Positions 18,928-28,541 of a stretch of 64,000 bases of DNA are shown here, piece after piece. Location: contig NZ_JAKGBI010000014.1 of assembly GCF_021530565.1 (NCBI RefSeq), positions 62,001 through 126,000 of the forward strand. The letters run 5' to 3'. This DNA is from Pseudoalteromonas sp. SMS1. GTDB lineage: Bacteria; Pseudomonadota; Gammaproteobacteria; Enterobacterales; Alteromonadaceae. The position numbers were made by a program, and so were the translations under genes. Numbering within the stretch: position 1 is the stretch's first letter; the number at the start of each line of letters is the position of its first letter. The notes below the pieces were generated by a model, which made no database searches, was not told where the DNA came from, and saw nothing but the letters and a program-made list of their open reading frames with translations.

Positions 18928-20007
18928 ATGTTTGATCAAATATTTAAAAAGCACGCCCCGCTAATGGTTGGGATCGACATTGGGTCACATTGCATCAAGG
19001 CGGTGCTTCTCGCAGAATCCAGTGCTGGTTTTAGAGTCGAAGCGGTTGCAATTGAACCCTTACCAAAAGGCGCCATGAAAGAGCGTGCAATTCAAGATAT
19101 CGAAGCAATTGGGCGCATCATTTCAAAACTAAAAAAACGTCTACCAAAAGGCACACAGTACGCTTCGGTTGCGGTATCTGGGCAAACAGTTATCACCAAA
19201 ATGATTTTTATGGATGTGTCTTTAACAGATGCTGAATTGGAATCTCAAATTGCCATTGAAGCGGATAGCTTAATCCCGTACCCACTGGATGAAGTCAGTT
19301 TAGACTTTGAAAAGCTCTCGGTGAATGAAGCGGACCCCTCCAAAGTGAATGTCCTTTTATCTGCGGCTCGAACTGAAAGTGTGCAAGCGAGAGTTGGTGC
19401 CTTGGAAGAATCAGGGCTCAAGGCCAAGGTGGTGGATGTTGAAAGTTATGCATTAGCGCGTTCTGTAGACGTATTGTACGAGCAATTGCCCTCTGATGCA
19501 TATGACAAAGTTGTTGCTATTATTGATATCGGTGCTGTTGTTACTTTGATCAGTGTTGTCCAGTCTGGTAAAACGCTTTATACGCGAGATCAAGTATTTG
19601 GCGGCGAACAGTACACGAACAGCATTGTTGCGTACTACAATAAAACTTTCGATGAAGCTGAACTTGCGAAAACGACAGGTGATTTGCCACCCAACTACAC
19701 ATTTGAAGTGTTGGCACCTTTTCAAACCTCTCTGTTGCAGCAAATCAGAAGAGCGTTACAGATGTTTATGACAACCAGTGGTCATGATCAGGTTGACTAT
19801 ATTATCTTAACGGGTGGCACTGCGTTAGTAGAAGGATTGGATCGATTGTTGGTAGATGAGTTGGGCGTACATAGTATTATTGGCGATCCATTTGCGAATA
19901 TGGAAGTGGCGCCTAAGGTCGATAGAAGTGTACTCAATAGACACCGCTCGCAATTTTCGATAGCCACTGGATTGGCCTTGAGGAGCTTTTCAACATGCCA
20001 CATATAA
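18928..20007 (+). CDS. pilM: PilM, type IV pilus inner-membrane assembly protein
   Basis: A 359-residue cytoplasmic actin-like protein that docks on the N-terminal tail of PilN in the type IV pilus alignment complex. The phosphate-1 motif VGIDIGSHCIKAVLL (about 14-28) and the later nucleotide-binding segments AIIDIGAVVTLI (about 194-205) and ILTGGTALVEGL (about 292-303) are FtsA/PilM-like. Start MFDQIFKKHAP is typical. A clear -10 element TATAAT lies at 18838-18843. The 3' end overlaps pilN by 13 bp. First gene of pilMNOPQ. Confidence 0.96.
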   Translation: MFDQIFKKHAPLMVGIDIGSHCIKAVLLAESSAGFRVEAVAIEPLPKGAMKERAIQDIEAIGRIISKLKKRLPKGTQYASVAVSGQTVITKMIFMDVSLTDAELESQIAIEADSLIPYPLDEVSLDFEKLSVNEADPSKVNVLLSAARTESVQARVGALEESGLKAKVVDVESYALARSVDVLYEQLPSDAYDKVVAIIDIGAVVTLISVVQSGKTLYTRDQVFGGEQYTNSIVAYYNKTFDEAELAKTTGDLPPNYTFEVLAPFQTSLLQQIRRALQMFMTTSGHDQVDYIILTGGTALVEGLDRLLVDELGVHSIIGDPFANMEVAPKVDRSVLNRHRSQFSIATGLALRSFSTCHI

Positions 20008-20597
20008 ACCTTTTGCCTTGGCGTGAGCAACAGCGCCAAGCATCACAACAAAAGTTTTTAACGATTTTGGCTGTGATTGTGGCAAGCAGTTTGGCACTGA
20101 TGTACTTGATGGGCACTTTTTATGACGGATTGCGTCAAGGGCAAGAAATAAAAAACCGTTACTTGCAGGGCGAAATCGTCAAACTCGACAAGCGCATTGG
20201 TGAAATTGAAGGCTTGAACAAACAAAAAGAGAATCTACAAAGGCGTATTCGCTTAATCGAAGTGTTGCAAAGCAACCGAAACTTGGGCACTCAAATCATC
20301 GACGAAGTGGCAAGGGTGGTACCCGCGGGTGTTTATCTGACAAGCCTTGAACGCTCTGGGGATATGATTAAAGTGATTGGGCGAAGTGAATCAAATAATC
20401 GCCTGTCGCAGATGCTCCGTGCAGTTGAATCATCTTACCTGCTAGAACGCCCCGTTATTCAAGGTATTGTAGCAGGGAGTAACGACGACAGGCTATTAAG
20501 CGATTTTATGATGCACTTTTACGTTAAGTCGTTTGAACAAATGGAACAAGAGCGTCAGCAAGGAGATGACACGAAGTCTGGGGTACCTGCTACATGA
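19995..20597 (+). CDS. pilN: PilN, type IV pilus assembly protein
   Basis: A 200-residue bitopic protein. The N-terminal MPHINLLPWREQQRQ contains the INLLPWR motif that binds in the PilM groove. One TM segment (about 24-43) leads to a periplasmic coiled coil (about 50-95) and a small alpha-beta domain (GVYLTSLERSGDMIKVIGRS) that pairs with PilO. The C-terminal tail is charged and low complexity. Overlaps pilM upstream and pilO downstream (4 bp), so translation is coupled. Confidence 0.95.
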   Translation: MPHINLLPWREQQRQASQQKFLTILAVIVASSLALMYLMGTFYDGLRQGQEIKNRYLQGEIVKLDKRIGEIEGLNKQKENLQRRIRLIEVLQSNRNLGTQIIDEVARVVPAGVYLTSLERSGDMIKVIGRSESNNRLSQMLRAVESSYLLERPVIQGIVAGSNDDRLLSDFMMHFYVKSFEQMEQERQQGDDTKSGVPAT

Positions 20598-21199
20598 AAT
20601 TGGATGTAAAAGCACTACAAGAAATAGACTGGAATGAAATAGAGCTAGATAATATTGGCGAGTGGCCCTTACCCGTTAAAGCTTTATGCTGTGCCATGGT
20701 TGTGCTCATCATGCTGATTGTGGGTTACACTATGTTGGTTTCCTCTTCTATCGATCGGTATGAAGGGGCTGTAAGGAAAGAACAGGAATTACGCAAGAGC
20801 TATCGTATCAAGTATGGTCGTTCTAATAACTTGGAACTATATCGTCAGCAAATGCTCGATATGGAAGACCAGTTTTCTCAGTTGCTACGCAAACTGCCAA
20901 CATCGAATGAAACGCCGGGGTTACTGGATGACTTAACTTATGTCGGGACATCGAGCGGTTTAACGTTTTTGAAAATTGGCTGGTTGCCTGAAGTTAAAAA
21001 AGAGTTTTATACGGAACTTCCTATTAATTTGGAAGTCGTTGGAAGCTACCATGAATTTGGCGAGTTTGTCAGTAAAGTTGCGCAGCTTCCTCGAATTGTC
21101 AGTCTACATGATTTTAGAATTGAGAATGCGGGTAACAATGCATTGGTATTTGGCGTGGTGGCTAAAACATATCGGTATGAGCAAGGGGAAAGCCAATGA
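20594..21199 (+). CDS. pilO: PilO, type IV pilus assembly protein
   Basis: A 201-residue bitopic inner-membrane protein that heterodimerises with PilN. An N-terminal cytoplasmic segment is followed by a TM helix (about 29-50), a periplasmic coiled coil, and a ferredoxin-like domain with LLRKLPTSNETPGLLDDL (about 96-113) and LPINLEVVGSYHEFGEFV (about 141-158), the most conserved PilO regions. ATGA overlaps on both sides with pilN and pilP. Confidence 0.95.
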   Translation: MKLDVKALQEIDWNEIELDNIGEWPLPVKALCCAMVVLIMLIVGYTMLVSSSIDRYEGAVRKEQELRKSYRIKYGRSNNLELYRQQMLDMEDQFSQLLRKLPTSNETPGLLDDLTYVGTSSGLTFLKIGWLPEVKKEFYTELPINLEVVGSYHEFGEFVSKVAQLPRIVSLHDFRIENAGNNALVFGVVAKTYRYEQGESQ

Positions 21200-21732
21200 A
21201 ATGGCTCACACCGGCATTCATAATTGTGTTGTTAGCTGGGTGTAATGACGACACGGCGGAACAAAAAGAGTACATAGATAAGGTGCAAGCGAGCGCGACA
21301 CCTTACATAGAGCCGATCCCTGAAATGATGAATTTTGAGCATTTTGCTTACCAGGCTTCCGATTTGCGTAGTCCATTTGTGGCACCTGAGCCTGAAGTCA
21401 TTGAGAATCGACTGGTGCAGATAAAAAACTGCTTGCACCCTGATCCAGAAAGAGCACGAGATCCATTGGAAAAATTTCCGTTAGATAATTTAGTTATGAA
21501 AGGGATTATTGCGACAAATGCCTCTACGTGGGCGTTGATTAAAGCCGCGGATCAGGGTCTATATAGAATAAAAGAAGGACAATACATGGGACTTTACCAC
21601 GGAGAAGTTGTCGGCGTATTTTCCGATCGAGTTGAGTTGATGGAGCTCATCCCGGATGGCTCAGGTTGTTGGAAAGAACGTCTTACTACGATAGAAATGC
21701 CAGAAGCTGATGAAATTGGCGCGAGCGAATAA
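21196..21732 (+). CDS. pilP: PilP, type IV pilus lipoprotein
   Basis: A 178-residue lipoprotein: signal peptide with lipobox LLAGC (Cys at about residue 16), a flexible linker that reaches the PilNO dimer, and a C-terminal beta-sandwich (about 95-170, with NLVMKGIIATNASTWALI and YRIKEGQYMGLYHGEVV) that contacts the secretin PilQ. Connects the inner-membrane alignment complex with the outer-membrane pore. Start overlaps the pilO stop by 4 bp. Confidence 0.95.
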   Translation: MKWLTPAFIIVLLAGCNDDTAEQKEYIDKVQASATPYIEPIPEMMNFEHFAYQASDLRSPFVAPEPEVIENRLVQIKNCLHPDPERARDPLEKFPLDNLVMKGIIATNASTWALIKAADQGLYRIKEGQYMGLYHGEVVGVFSDRVELMELIPDGSGCWKERLTTIEMPEADEIGASE

Positions 21733-21744
21733 TAAAAAGGTGAA

Positions 21745-23772
21745 ATGACTATGACGCGCAATCTAGCGAAAACGCTTATCGGTGGAGCACTGCTTGGGGC
21801 TTCAATGCTCTCACAAGCAATCCCTATGCTGTACGATATTCGATACAATCCAGTCCCTTCTGGTGAAACTGAATTACAGTTGGTATTTGATGAGCAGCTT
21901 GATATCGAGCCTCAGGTACAAGTATTAAGTGACCCAGCACGATTGGAGCTCTTTTTTTCCGATGCTGAGTTTGAAGAAAGCCTTAAACAATTAACAATCA
22001 ATAAGGCTGGTATTCAGTCTATCAGCAGTTATATGGAAGATGGTGGTTTTAAAATAAGCATCGCTTTAGATGCACTCAAGTTGTATAAAACCACGGTAAA
22101 AAACAATTTAGTTTATCTACAAGTTTCAGATCAACCGATCCCAGACCCCAATGCAACTGCTGCTGAGAACCAATATATAAATGGCATTCAAAGTATTGAC
22201 TTCAAAAGAACTGAAAAGGGCGCTGCGCAAATCCTGGCTTTTCTAAATACGTCTCAAAGTGCAATTGATGTACAGCAAGTTGGCGATAAAATCATTGCTG
22301 ACTTCCATCATATTAGTATTGCTGATGATCACTTATACGAGTTAGATGTCACAGATTTTGGTACTGTTGTTAGTAAAATTGAAACATTTAGAGAAGACAA
22401 TAAAACACGAATTGTCATTGAGCCTAATGCTGCTTTTAAGTTTAATTACCAACAGCTGGAAAACATTTTTACGCTCACAGTCGAAAAAGACACAAATGAA
22501 TTTAGTTTTGGCGGTGAAAAGTCCTATCAAGGACAGCCTATTACGCTAAATTTCCAAGATATTCCGGTAAGATCTGTATTACAGATAATTGCTGATACAA
22601 ATAATTTTAACCTGGTAACCAGTGACTCTGTATCGGGTAATATTACACTTCGTCTTGATGGTGTACCGTGGGATCAAGCATTAGATGTGGTTTTACGGGT
22701 GAAAGGACTGGATAAACGTATGGAAGGTTCTATCCTAATGGTTGCGCCTTCAGAAGAGTTGAGTGCACGTGAGGCAAAAGAGTTACAAGCCAGAAAGCAA
22801 GTAGAAGAGCTAGAACCGCTTTATACTGAATATATCCAGCTCAACTACGCTAAGGCACAAGAATTTTCTGATTTATTGAAAACAGATGTTAATTCTATCA
22901 TTAGCTTACGTGGTAGTGTGTCTGTGGATGTACGTACAAACACGTTATTAATCAAAGATACCGCGCGGAGTATTGAAAATGTGCGGCGCATGGTAGAAAA
23001 ACTGGATGTACCAGTTAAGCAAGTACGTATTGAGTCACGTATGGTGACCGTGACAGACAACGTACAAGAAGATCTCGGTATCCGTTGGGGGTTTAGTGAC
23101 CAGCAGGGAACTGATGCGATTTCAGGTAATTTGACCGCGACGGAGTTGTTGTCCGGTGGTACTATCCCGCAGTTATCGGATAGACTCAATGTGAACTTGC
23201 CAGTGCAAGGCACAGCGGCCAGTATTGGTATGCATATCGCAAAACTTTCTGACGGCACGTTAATTGATTTAGAACTGACAGCGCTTGAGCAGGAAAATAA
23301 AGGCGAAATCATAGCAACGCCCAGTATCACAACGGCGAATCAAAAGACAGCGCGTATAGAGCAAGGTACTGAGATCCCGTTTGTAGAAGCAACGTCCAGT
23401 GGTGCGGCATCGGTGGAGTTTAAAAAGGCGGTTTTAAGCCTTGAAGTCACGCCTCAAATCACACCGGACAATAAAATAATTTTGGATTTAATTATCACCC
23501 AAGATACGCGAGGTGATACAGTACAGACCGCAAATGGTCCTGCGGTGGCAATAAACACCCAACAAATACAGACTCAAGTATTAGTCGACAATGGACAAAC
23601 CGTGGTGCTTGGTGGTATTTATCAGCAAGAAACAACCAATGCAGTCAGTAAAGTTCCACTGTTGGGTGACGTGCCTTATTTAGGCATGTTTTTTAGAAAC
23701 ACGAAAGAAATCAATGAAAAGAGAGAGTTATTGATTTTTGTCACACCTAGAATTATGAATGATAATTTGTAA
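21745..23772 (+). CDS. pilQ: PilQ, type IV pilus outer-membrane secretin
   Basis: A 675-residue secretin that forms the gated outer-membrane channel for the pilus. A signal peptide is followed by AMIN domains (to about 250), the STN/N0 domain (ITLNFQDIPVRSVLQIIAD, about 267-285), an N1 domain (about 355-415), and the secretin domain (about 440-675) with VPLLGDVPYLGMFFR near its end and the family tail KRELLIFVTPRI. Two possible starts, ATG 21745 and ATG 21751; the second is better spaced from AAGGTG. Last gene of pilMNOPQ. Confidence 0.96.
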   Translation: MTMTRNLAKTLIGGALLGASMLSQAIPMLYDIRYNPVPSGETELQLVFDEQLDIEPQVQVLSDPARLELFFSDAEFEESLKQLTINKAGIQSISSYMEDGGFKISIALDALKLYKTTVKNNLVYLQVSDQPIPDPNATAAENQYINGIQSIDFKRTEKGAAQILAFLNTSQSAIDVQQVGDKIIADFHHISIADDHLYELDVTDFGTVVSKIETFREDNKTRIVIEPNAAFKFNYQQLENIFTLTVEKDTNEFSFGGEKSYQGQPITLNFQDIPVRSVLQIIADTNNFNLVTSDSVSGNITLRLDGVPWDQALDVVLRVKGLDKRMEGSILMVAPSEELSAREAKELQARKQVEELEPLYTEYIQLNYAKAQEFSDLLKTDVNSIISLRGSVSVDVRTNTLLIKDTARSIENVRRMVEKLDVPVKQVRIESRMVTVTDNVQEDLGIRWGFSDQQGTDAISGNLTATELLSGGTIPQLSDRLNVNLPVQGTAASIGMHIAKLSDGTLIDLELTALEQENKGEIIATPSITTANQKTARIEQGTEIPFVEATSSGAASVEFKKAVLSLEVTPQITPDNKIILDLIITQDTRGDTVQTANGPAVAINTQQIQTQVLVDNGQTVVLGGIYQQETTNAVSKVPLLGDVPYLGMFFRNTKEINEKRELLIFVTPRIMNDNL

Positions 23773-23924
23773 TGACGAGAAATTAACAAATAAAGGTGGA
23801 ATTTGCGCCTTTGGACTTGAAATTTCGAATGGAATACTGAGATAATCCCCTCCTTAATTTTGGGGCCAGGTCGTTAGGCGGGGTTTTATTTCAAATTTTA
23901 GAGTTCGTTTGTACTAAATAAGAT
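23773..23924 (+). other. pilQ-aroK intergenic region with C/G-rich hairpin
   Basis: The 152-bp gap contains TCCCCTCC...TTTTGGGG (about 23847-23865) and a later GGCGGGG followed by TTTTATTT (about 23877-23890). The two G-runs could pair alternatively with the CCCC block, which looks like a weak terminator or attenuator before aroK. This is suggestive only. Confidence 0.3.
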
Positions 23925-24443
23925 ATGGCTGAGAAACGTAATATATTTCTAGTAGGCCCTATGGGGGCTGGTAAAAGCACAATTGGTCGTCACATTGCCG
24001 ATCAGTTACACCTTGAATTTTTCGATTCGGATCAAGAAATTGAGCGCCGTACGGGTGCCGATATCGCTTGGGTATTCGATATTGAAGGAGAAGAAGGTTT
24101 CCGTAAGCGTGAAGAAACTGTGATTTCAGATCTGACTGAAAAACAGGGCATCGTTCTGGCAACAGGCGGTGGCTCAGTGATCAGTAAAGAAGTGCGCAAC
24201 AAACTGTCAGCTCGTGGGATAGTCGTGTATTTAGAAACGCCAATTGAAAAACAAGTGGCACGAACACAGCGAGATAAGCGCCGACCTCTGTTGCAAACTG
24301 GTGAAGACTCAAGAAAGATTTTAGAAGATTTGGCAGAGCAACGTAATCATTTGTACAGCGAAGTTGCTGACATCGTTGTGCGCACTGATGAGCAAAGTGC
24401 TAAAGTGGTTGCAAATCAAATTATCGACAAACTAGATTTCTAA
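23925..24443 (+). CDS. aroK: Shikimate kinase I
   Basis: A 172-residue P-loop kinase that phosphorylates shikimate in aromatic amino acid synthesis. Walker A is [12 protein letters not shown] (about 11-22); the shikimate site includes [13 protein letters not shown] (about 34-46, with Asp and Arg contacts) and LATGGGSV (about 79-86); the lid segment RDKRRPLLQ is near residue 117. It begins [17 protein letters not shown] as in E. coli AroK. Followed by aroB after 27 bp. Confidence 0.97.
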   Translation: MAEKRNIFLVGPMGAGKSTIGRHIADQLHLEFFDSDQEIERRTGADIAWVFDIEGEEGFRKREETVISDLTEKQGIVLATGGGSVISKEVRNKLSARGIVVYLETPIEKQVARTQRDKRRPLLQTGEDSRKILEDLAEQRNHLYSEVADIVVRTDEQSAKVVANQIIDKLDF

Positions 24444-24470
24444 TATCCAATACAAAAGGAGGGAGTGGTG

Positions 24471-25541
24471 ATGCTTGAATTAAATGTGGATTTGAACGAG
24501 CGTAGCTATCCCATCTATATTGGTCAAAATCTATTGTCCGATCAGGGGCGACTTAGGCAACATATTGGCAGTAGTCGTCCTGTGATCATCAGCAATGAAA
24601 CCATTGCACCTCTTTATTTGACGGCTTTACAAGAGCAGTTAAATGATCTCTCCCCTTTACACTTTATTATTCCAGACGGTGAGCAGTTTAAGACCTTAGA
24701 GTGGTTTGAACAGATATGTGGCTTTTTGCTAGAGCATAACTGTGGTCGCGATACTTGTCTTATTGCACTCGGTGGCGGGGTGATCGGTGATTTAACTGGG
24801 TTTGTGGCGTCCGCTTATCAACGCGGTGTGCCGTTTATTCAAATTCCTACCACATTGCTTTCTCAAGTGGACTCTTCCGTCGGGGGGAAAACAGCAGTTA
24901 ACCACCCGCTTGGCAAGAACATGATCGGTGCGTTTTACCAACCTAAGGCCGTCTTCATTGATACGAATACGTTACGCACTTTACCGCCTCGTGAATTTGC
25001 GGCTGGTATGGCTGAAGTCATTAAATATGGGCTTATTTATGATGCTGAGTTTTTAGCTATCCTAGAAGGTGCATCAGAACAACTGACGGCTTTGGATACG
25101 GACACGCTGAATCAAGTGATCTTCCGTTGTTGTGAGATTAAAGCTGAGATTGTTGCCAAAGATGAGAAAGAAGCCGGACTAAGAGCACTATTAAATCTGG
25201 GTCATACCTTTGGTCATGCCATAGAGGCCGAAATGGGCTATGGGAATTGGCTGCATGGAGAAGCGGTTTCTGCCGGTATTGTGCTTGCAATGGTATTAGG
25301 CCATCATCGCGGTGATATTACGGTTCAAGAAGTTGATCGCGTGCGTACACTACTTGCTCAGTATCAGTTACCTATTACGCCACCAAGTACGATGACGGCT
25401 GAGCAGTTTATCCATCACATGCGCAAAGATAAAAAGAACAAACGAGGTAAAATTCGTTTTATCGTCCCGACGGCTTTGGGCGTATGTGCATTGGTCGATG
25501 ATGTTTCTGATGAAAGTGTTGGTAATTTAATAGGGCAGTAA
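24471..25541 (+). CDS. aroB: 3-dehydroquinate synthase
   Basis: A 356-residue NAD- and zinc-dependent enzyme for the second shikimate-pathway step. DGEQFKTLEW (about 69-78), GGGVIGDLTGFVASAYQRG (about 102-120), IQIPTTLLSQVDSSVGGKT (about 124-142) and the zinc histidines in LLNLGHTFGHAIE and WLHGEAVS are all present. ATG 24471 is favoured over two in-frame GTG codons just upstream, because AAGGAGGG sits 7 nt before it. The stop overlaps the damX start as TAATG. Confidence 0.96.
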   Translation: MLELNVDLNERSYPIYIGQNLLSDQGRLRQHIGSSRPVIISNETIAPLYLTALQEQLNDLSPLHFIIPDGEQFKTLEWFEQICGFLLEHNCGRDTCLIALGGGVIGDLTGFVASAYQRGVPFIQIPTTLLSQVDSSVGGKTAVNHPLGKNMIGAFYQPKAVFIDTNTLRTLPPREFAAGMAEVIKYGLIYDAEFLAILEGASEQLTALDTDTLNQVIFRCCEIKAEIVAKDEKEAGLRALLNLGHTFGHAIEAEMGYGNWLHGEAVSAGIVLAMVLGHHRGDITVQEVDRVRTLLAQYQLPITPPSTMTAEQFIHHMRKDKKNKRGKIRFIVPTALGVCALVDDVSDESVGNLIGQ

Positions 25542-26965
25542 TGCAGTCTCAAATATTACCAAGCCGAGCTGCCTTGGTAGATCGAATTGCAATGCAATTC
25601 GAGTACGGTCAGAGCTTAATCTGCTTGGTAGGTCACTCCGGTCTAGGTAAAAGCTATTTGGCGGAAAGCTTCATAACAGACAAGTACGAAGATTTCTCTA
25701 AAGCCTTTATTCAGCTCTCCGCGCAAAGCAAAGATGTTGATATCATCCGTCAACTTATGGAGCACACATTTCGTTCTCCTGTGGTTGATCAAAAACTCTC
25801 TTTATCTGAAAACTTTTTTGTATTGCATGGTGAGCAACCCGCTGAGCCATGTTTGTGGGTCCTTGATGGTGCTCGCCATCTCAGTGATGAACTCGTTGCT
25901 GAGCTTCAGATTTTGGCCATTAAAGCGCCTAGTACCTTGTATATTTTGCTCACGGCGCAATCTGCGGGTATGTTGCCGGGGGCACTGGATATTCACCTTG
26001 AGCCTCTGACATTTTCAGAGTCAAAACAACTTTTGAAAATGTTCTTCAAAGCGTTGCCGCCCGAGGATGATCCTATTTTTAGCACTTTTGTTGCCGAAGC
26101 CCATGGCAATCCCAGTGTGCTACTAGATTGGCAAAAAGAGAGTCAAAGTTTGGATCTCAGAGCCAAACCCACGGTTAAAAGTAAACAGAAGCACTATTTT
26201 ATTGCCGCGTTTTCAGTCATATTGACTTTGTGTTTGGTGGCTGTGTTGTATAACAAGCAGTTGTTGAATATGTTTGAACAGCGTCAGAGTGTCGCCAAAC
26301 CAAGTACTTCCGTATTGTCTGAACCAACCGTGTTGGTTGCAGAGCAAGTATTAAGCAATAAGGAATCCAACGAGGTGGGTCGTGAGTCTCAAACTGCGGC
26401 TGTCAGTAAAGAGGAGCCTGCGAATGCTGAGTCTGGCCAAGTCTCGGCTGTATTGGGAGCATTGTTAACACCATTAGAGACTGCTAACCATATAAAACCC
26501 GGAATAGAAAACGCTGAGCCGCAGCGCATCGACCTTCCCGAGGAAGACGAGACCATGGCTTCAAAAGAGACCGCAGAGGCGGTTGTACCGATCCCTGAAC
26601 AGCCACAGAGCTTTACCCATCAAGCACATACCGAAGTATCTGAGTTAACCCTGCCATCTATTGAATCGGGCAATAATAACGCTTGGTTTATGTCTCGTCC
26701 AAATACCGAATGGACAATTCAATTGTTGGCTGTGACAGATAGGAAGGTGGTTGATGAGTTCATTACAGCGCATCCACGGGACAATCTCAAAGTTGCAGAA
26801 GTAACACGGAATGGGAAAACATGGTGGTTTGTTACTTTGGCGCCATTCGAACAGTTAGATGACGCAAAAAACGCGCGCGCCAATCTACCCATAGAATTGT
26901 TAGCTGCAAAACCATTTTTTAAGCAGATCTCTCAAATAAAGCAACAAATCCAACAGTCACAATAG
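25541..26965 (+). CDS. damX: DamX-like ATPase with SPOR domain
   Basis: A 474-residue inner-membrane division-associated protein. The N-terminal AAA-like domain has Walker A GHSGLGKS (about 31-38) and a WVLDGARHL segment in the Walker B position; one TM helix is at about 218-236, then a long acidic/proline-rich periplasmic linker with low-complexity composition, and a C-terminal SPOR domain (about 393-470, WTIQLLAVTDRKVVDEFI and WWFVTLAPFEQLDDAKNA). SPOR domains bind septal glycan. Position between aroB and dam is the family's usual one. Coupled to aroB by TAATG. Confidence 0.88.
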   Translation: MQSQILPSRAALVDRIAMQFEYGQSLICLVGHSGLGKSYLAESFITDKYEDFSKAFIQLSAQSKDVDIIRQLMEHTFRSPVVDQKLSLSENFFVLHGEQPAEPCLWVLDGARHLSDELVAELQILAIKAPSTLYILLTAQSAGMLPGALDIHLEPLTFSESKQLLKMFFKALPPEDDPIFSTFVAEAHGNPSVLLDWQKESQSLDLRAKPTVKSKQKHYFIAAFSVILTLCLVAVLYNKQLLNMFEQRQSVAKPSTSVLSEPTVLVAEQVLSNKESNEVGRESQTAAVSKEEPANAESGQVSAVLGALLTPLETANHIKPGIENAEPQRIDLPEEDETMASKETAEAVVPIPEQPQSFTHQAHTEVSELTLPSIESGNNNAWFMSRPNTEWTIQLLAVTDRKVVDEFITAHPRDNLKVAEVTRNGKTWWFVTLAPFEQLDDAKNARANLPIELLAAKPFFKQISQIKQQIQQSQ

Positions 26966-27011
26966 GAAAAATAGTGTAAAATCGCGCTACTTTTGGGTAA
27001 TTAGATCGATC

Positions 27012-27845
27012 ATGCAAAAAAAGACCAGAGCCTTTCTCAAATGGGCAGGTGGAAAATATAGTTTAGTAGAAGACATTACTAAGCGATTAAGAAGTGCTAA
27101 CCATGAGGCTGACACGTTAGTCGAGCCATTCGTTGGTGCTGGCTCTGTGTTTCTGAATAGCAACTTTAAACGCTATATTCTCAATGATATCAATGCGGAT
27201 TTGATCAACTTATACAAAGAATTACAACGCGCTCCTGATGAGTTTATCAGCGATGCGAAAAAGCTTTTCGTTGAGCAAAATAACTGCCCTGAAGCCTATT
27301 ATGAATATCGTAAGCAATTCAATGAGTGTGTGGATGTTTACGAGCGCGCCATTTTATTTTTATACATGAATCGTCATGGCTACAATGGGCTTTGTCGATA
27401 CAACTTAAAGGGGATTTTTAACGTCCCATTTGGTAAGTATAAACGCCCTTACTTCCCTGAAAATGAACTGTACTACTTTGCGGAAAAGGCACAGCAAGCC
27501 ACATTTACCTGCGTAGGCTATGAGCAAGTGTTTAATGCGTTGCCCAGAAATTCGGTAATATACTGCGACCCTCCATACGTACCTTTAAGTAAAACTGCCT
27601 CGTTTACCAGTTATGCCAAAGGGGGATTCAATCTGGATGATCAAGCCGAGCTCGCGAACTTAGCAGAAAAAGCGGCATTTAAGAGTGGTAAGCCTGTTTT
27701 GATTTCCAATCATGACACAGTGTGGACTCGGAAAATCTACAGTCAGGCTAAACTGGATGTTATCCAAGTAAAGAGAACCATTAGTCCCAAAGGAAACTCA
27801 CGGAATAAAGTAAACGAATTAATGGCCTTGTACAGCGCTAAGTAA
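27012..27845 (+). CDS. dam: Dam, DNA adenine methyltransferase (GATC)
   Basis: A 277-residue orphan methyltransferase that modifies adenine in GATC and marks the old strand for mismatch repair and replication control. The SAM-binding motif is FLKWAGGKYSLV (about 8-19) with VEPFVGAGSVFLN (about 37-49); the catalytic DPPY motif is in VIYCDPPYVPLS (about 181-192). The order target/SAM motifs is that of the alpha group. It lies in the aroKB-damX-dam-rpe order seen in E. coli. Confidence 0.97.
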   Translation: MQKKTRAFLKWAGGKYSLVEDITKRLRSANHEADTLVEPFVGAGSVFLNSNFKRYILNDINADLINLYKELQRAPDEFISDAKKLFVEQNNCPEAYYEYRKQFNECVDVYERAILFLYMNRHGYNGLCRYNLKGIFNVPFGKYKRPYFPENELYYFAEKAQQATFTCVGYEQVFNALPRNSVIYCDPPYVPLSKTASFTSYAKGGFNLDDQAELANLAEKAAFKSGKPVLISNHDTVWTRKIYSQAKLDVIQVKRTISPKGNSRNKVNELMALYSAK

Positions 27846-27853
27846 CTTAGCCG

Positions 27854-28045
27854 CTATTGATGGTGTGTATCGAGAATGCCGTTGACTAAGAAGATAAGTG
27901 AGACCACAAACAGAACAACAAAAATGGTTCCTGCCACGGCATAATGCCAGAATCGCCCCTGTTGAAAATCGAACTGATATTTTTTATTGCTTTGGACGCC
28001 AAACATCGCTGCTAGGACGCTTTGAATGAGATTAATAAAAGTCAT
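27854..28045 (-). CDS. Small DUF2970-type membrane protein
   Basis: A 63-residue protein resembling the DUF2970 family: an N-terminal LIQSVLAAMFGVQSNKKYQFDFQQG pattern (split here as LIQSVLAAMFGVQS then a charged stretch) followed by a single long TM helix (about 36-58). Function unknown. It is inserted on the opposite strand between dam and rpe, 8 bp from the dam stop, and converges with dam. Confidence 0.72.
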   Translation of the reverse strand: MTFINLIQSVLAAMFGVQSNKKYQFDFQQGRFWHYAVAGTIFVVLFVVSLIFLVNGILDTHHQ

Positions 28046-28072
28046 CTTTAAGCGTCCAAGCTGCGCGTAGCA

Positions 28073-28369
28073 TTAGAATTGTGAAATCGACGAAGTGTCT
28101 TGCTTGTCATCAGAACCAATCAATAGTTCTAACAAGTCTAAGTAGTGAAACTGTGCATTACTGCTGCCACCAGTCAACCAAGCAAACCAACTTGTATGTG
28201 CTTCACGTTTACAGTACGGAATATCGTAATTATTATAGTTAGAATTGGTGCACTGACATTGCTCGTACTTTGTAACCACAATCTCTTCGTTTCCAATTGA
28301 GAATACACCTACTGAAACCACAGCAGCTGCTGCAAACAATACCGTCCGTGTTTTAAGCCATGTTGCCAT
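28073..28369 (-). CDS. Hypothetical exported or membrane-anchored small protein
   Basis: I do not recognise this 98-residue protein. It has a basic start, a hydrophobic segment (about 9-26, signal peptide or membrane anchor), then three cysteines (two in QCQC near residues 38-41 and one near 53), several Asn/Tyr residues and a tryptophan pair in TSWFAWLTGG. The cysteines after a signal suggest a periplasmic disulfide-bonded product. It sits 27 bp upstream of the DUF2970 gene on the same strand, so both may be one transcript. A good purine-rich site (AGGGGATAG) precedes the ATG. Confidence 0.6.
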   Translation of the reverse strand: MATWLKTRTVLFAAAAVVSVGVFSIGNEEIVVTKYEQCQCTNSNYNNYDIPYCKREAHTSWFAWLTGGSSNAQFHYLDLLELLIGSDDKQDTSSISQF

Positions 28370-28541
28370 AACTATCCCCTCAGCGATGAGCTATCTTTTA
28401 ATACTACACTATGGATGTTTATTAAACAATCGCTTTATCTACGATTACTGTCATTTACTCGCAAATTGCACCTGTGTTAGTCGTGTAATTGAGCACAATT
28501 TGGGTTAAAGTAGCGTCGACATTTTACTTGAAGGGGGTCCC

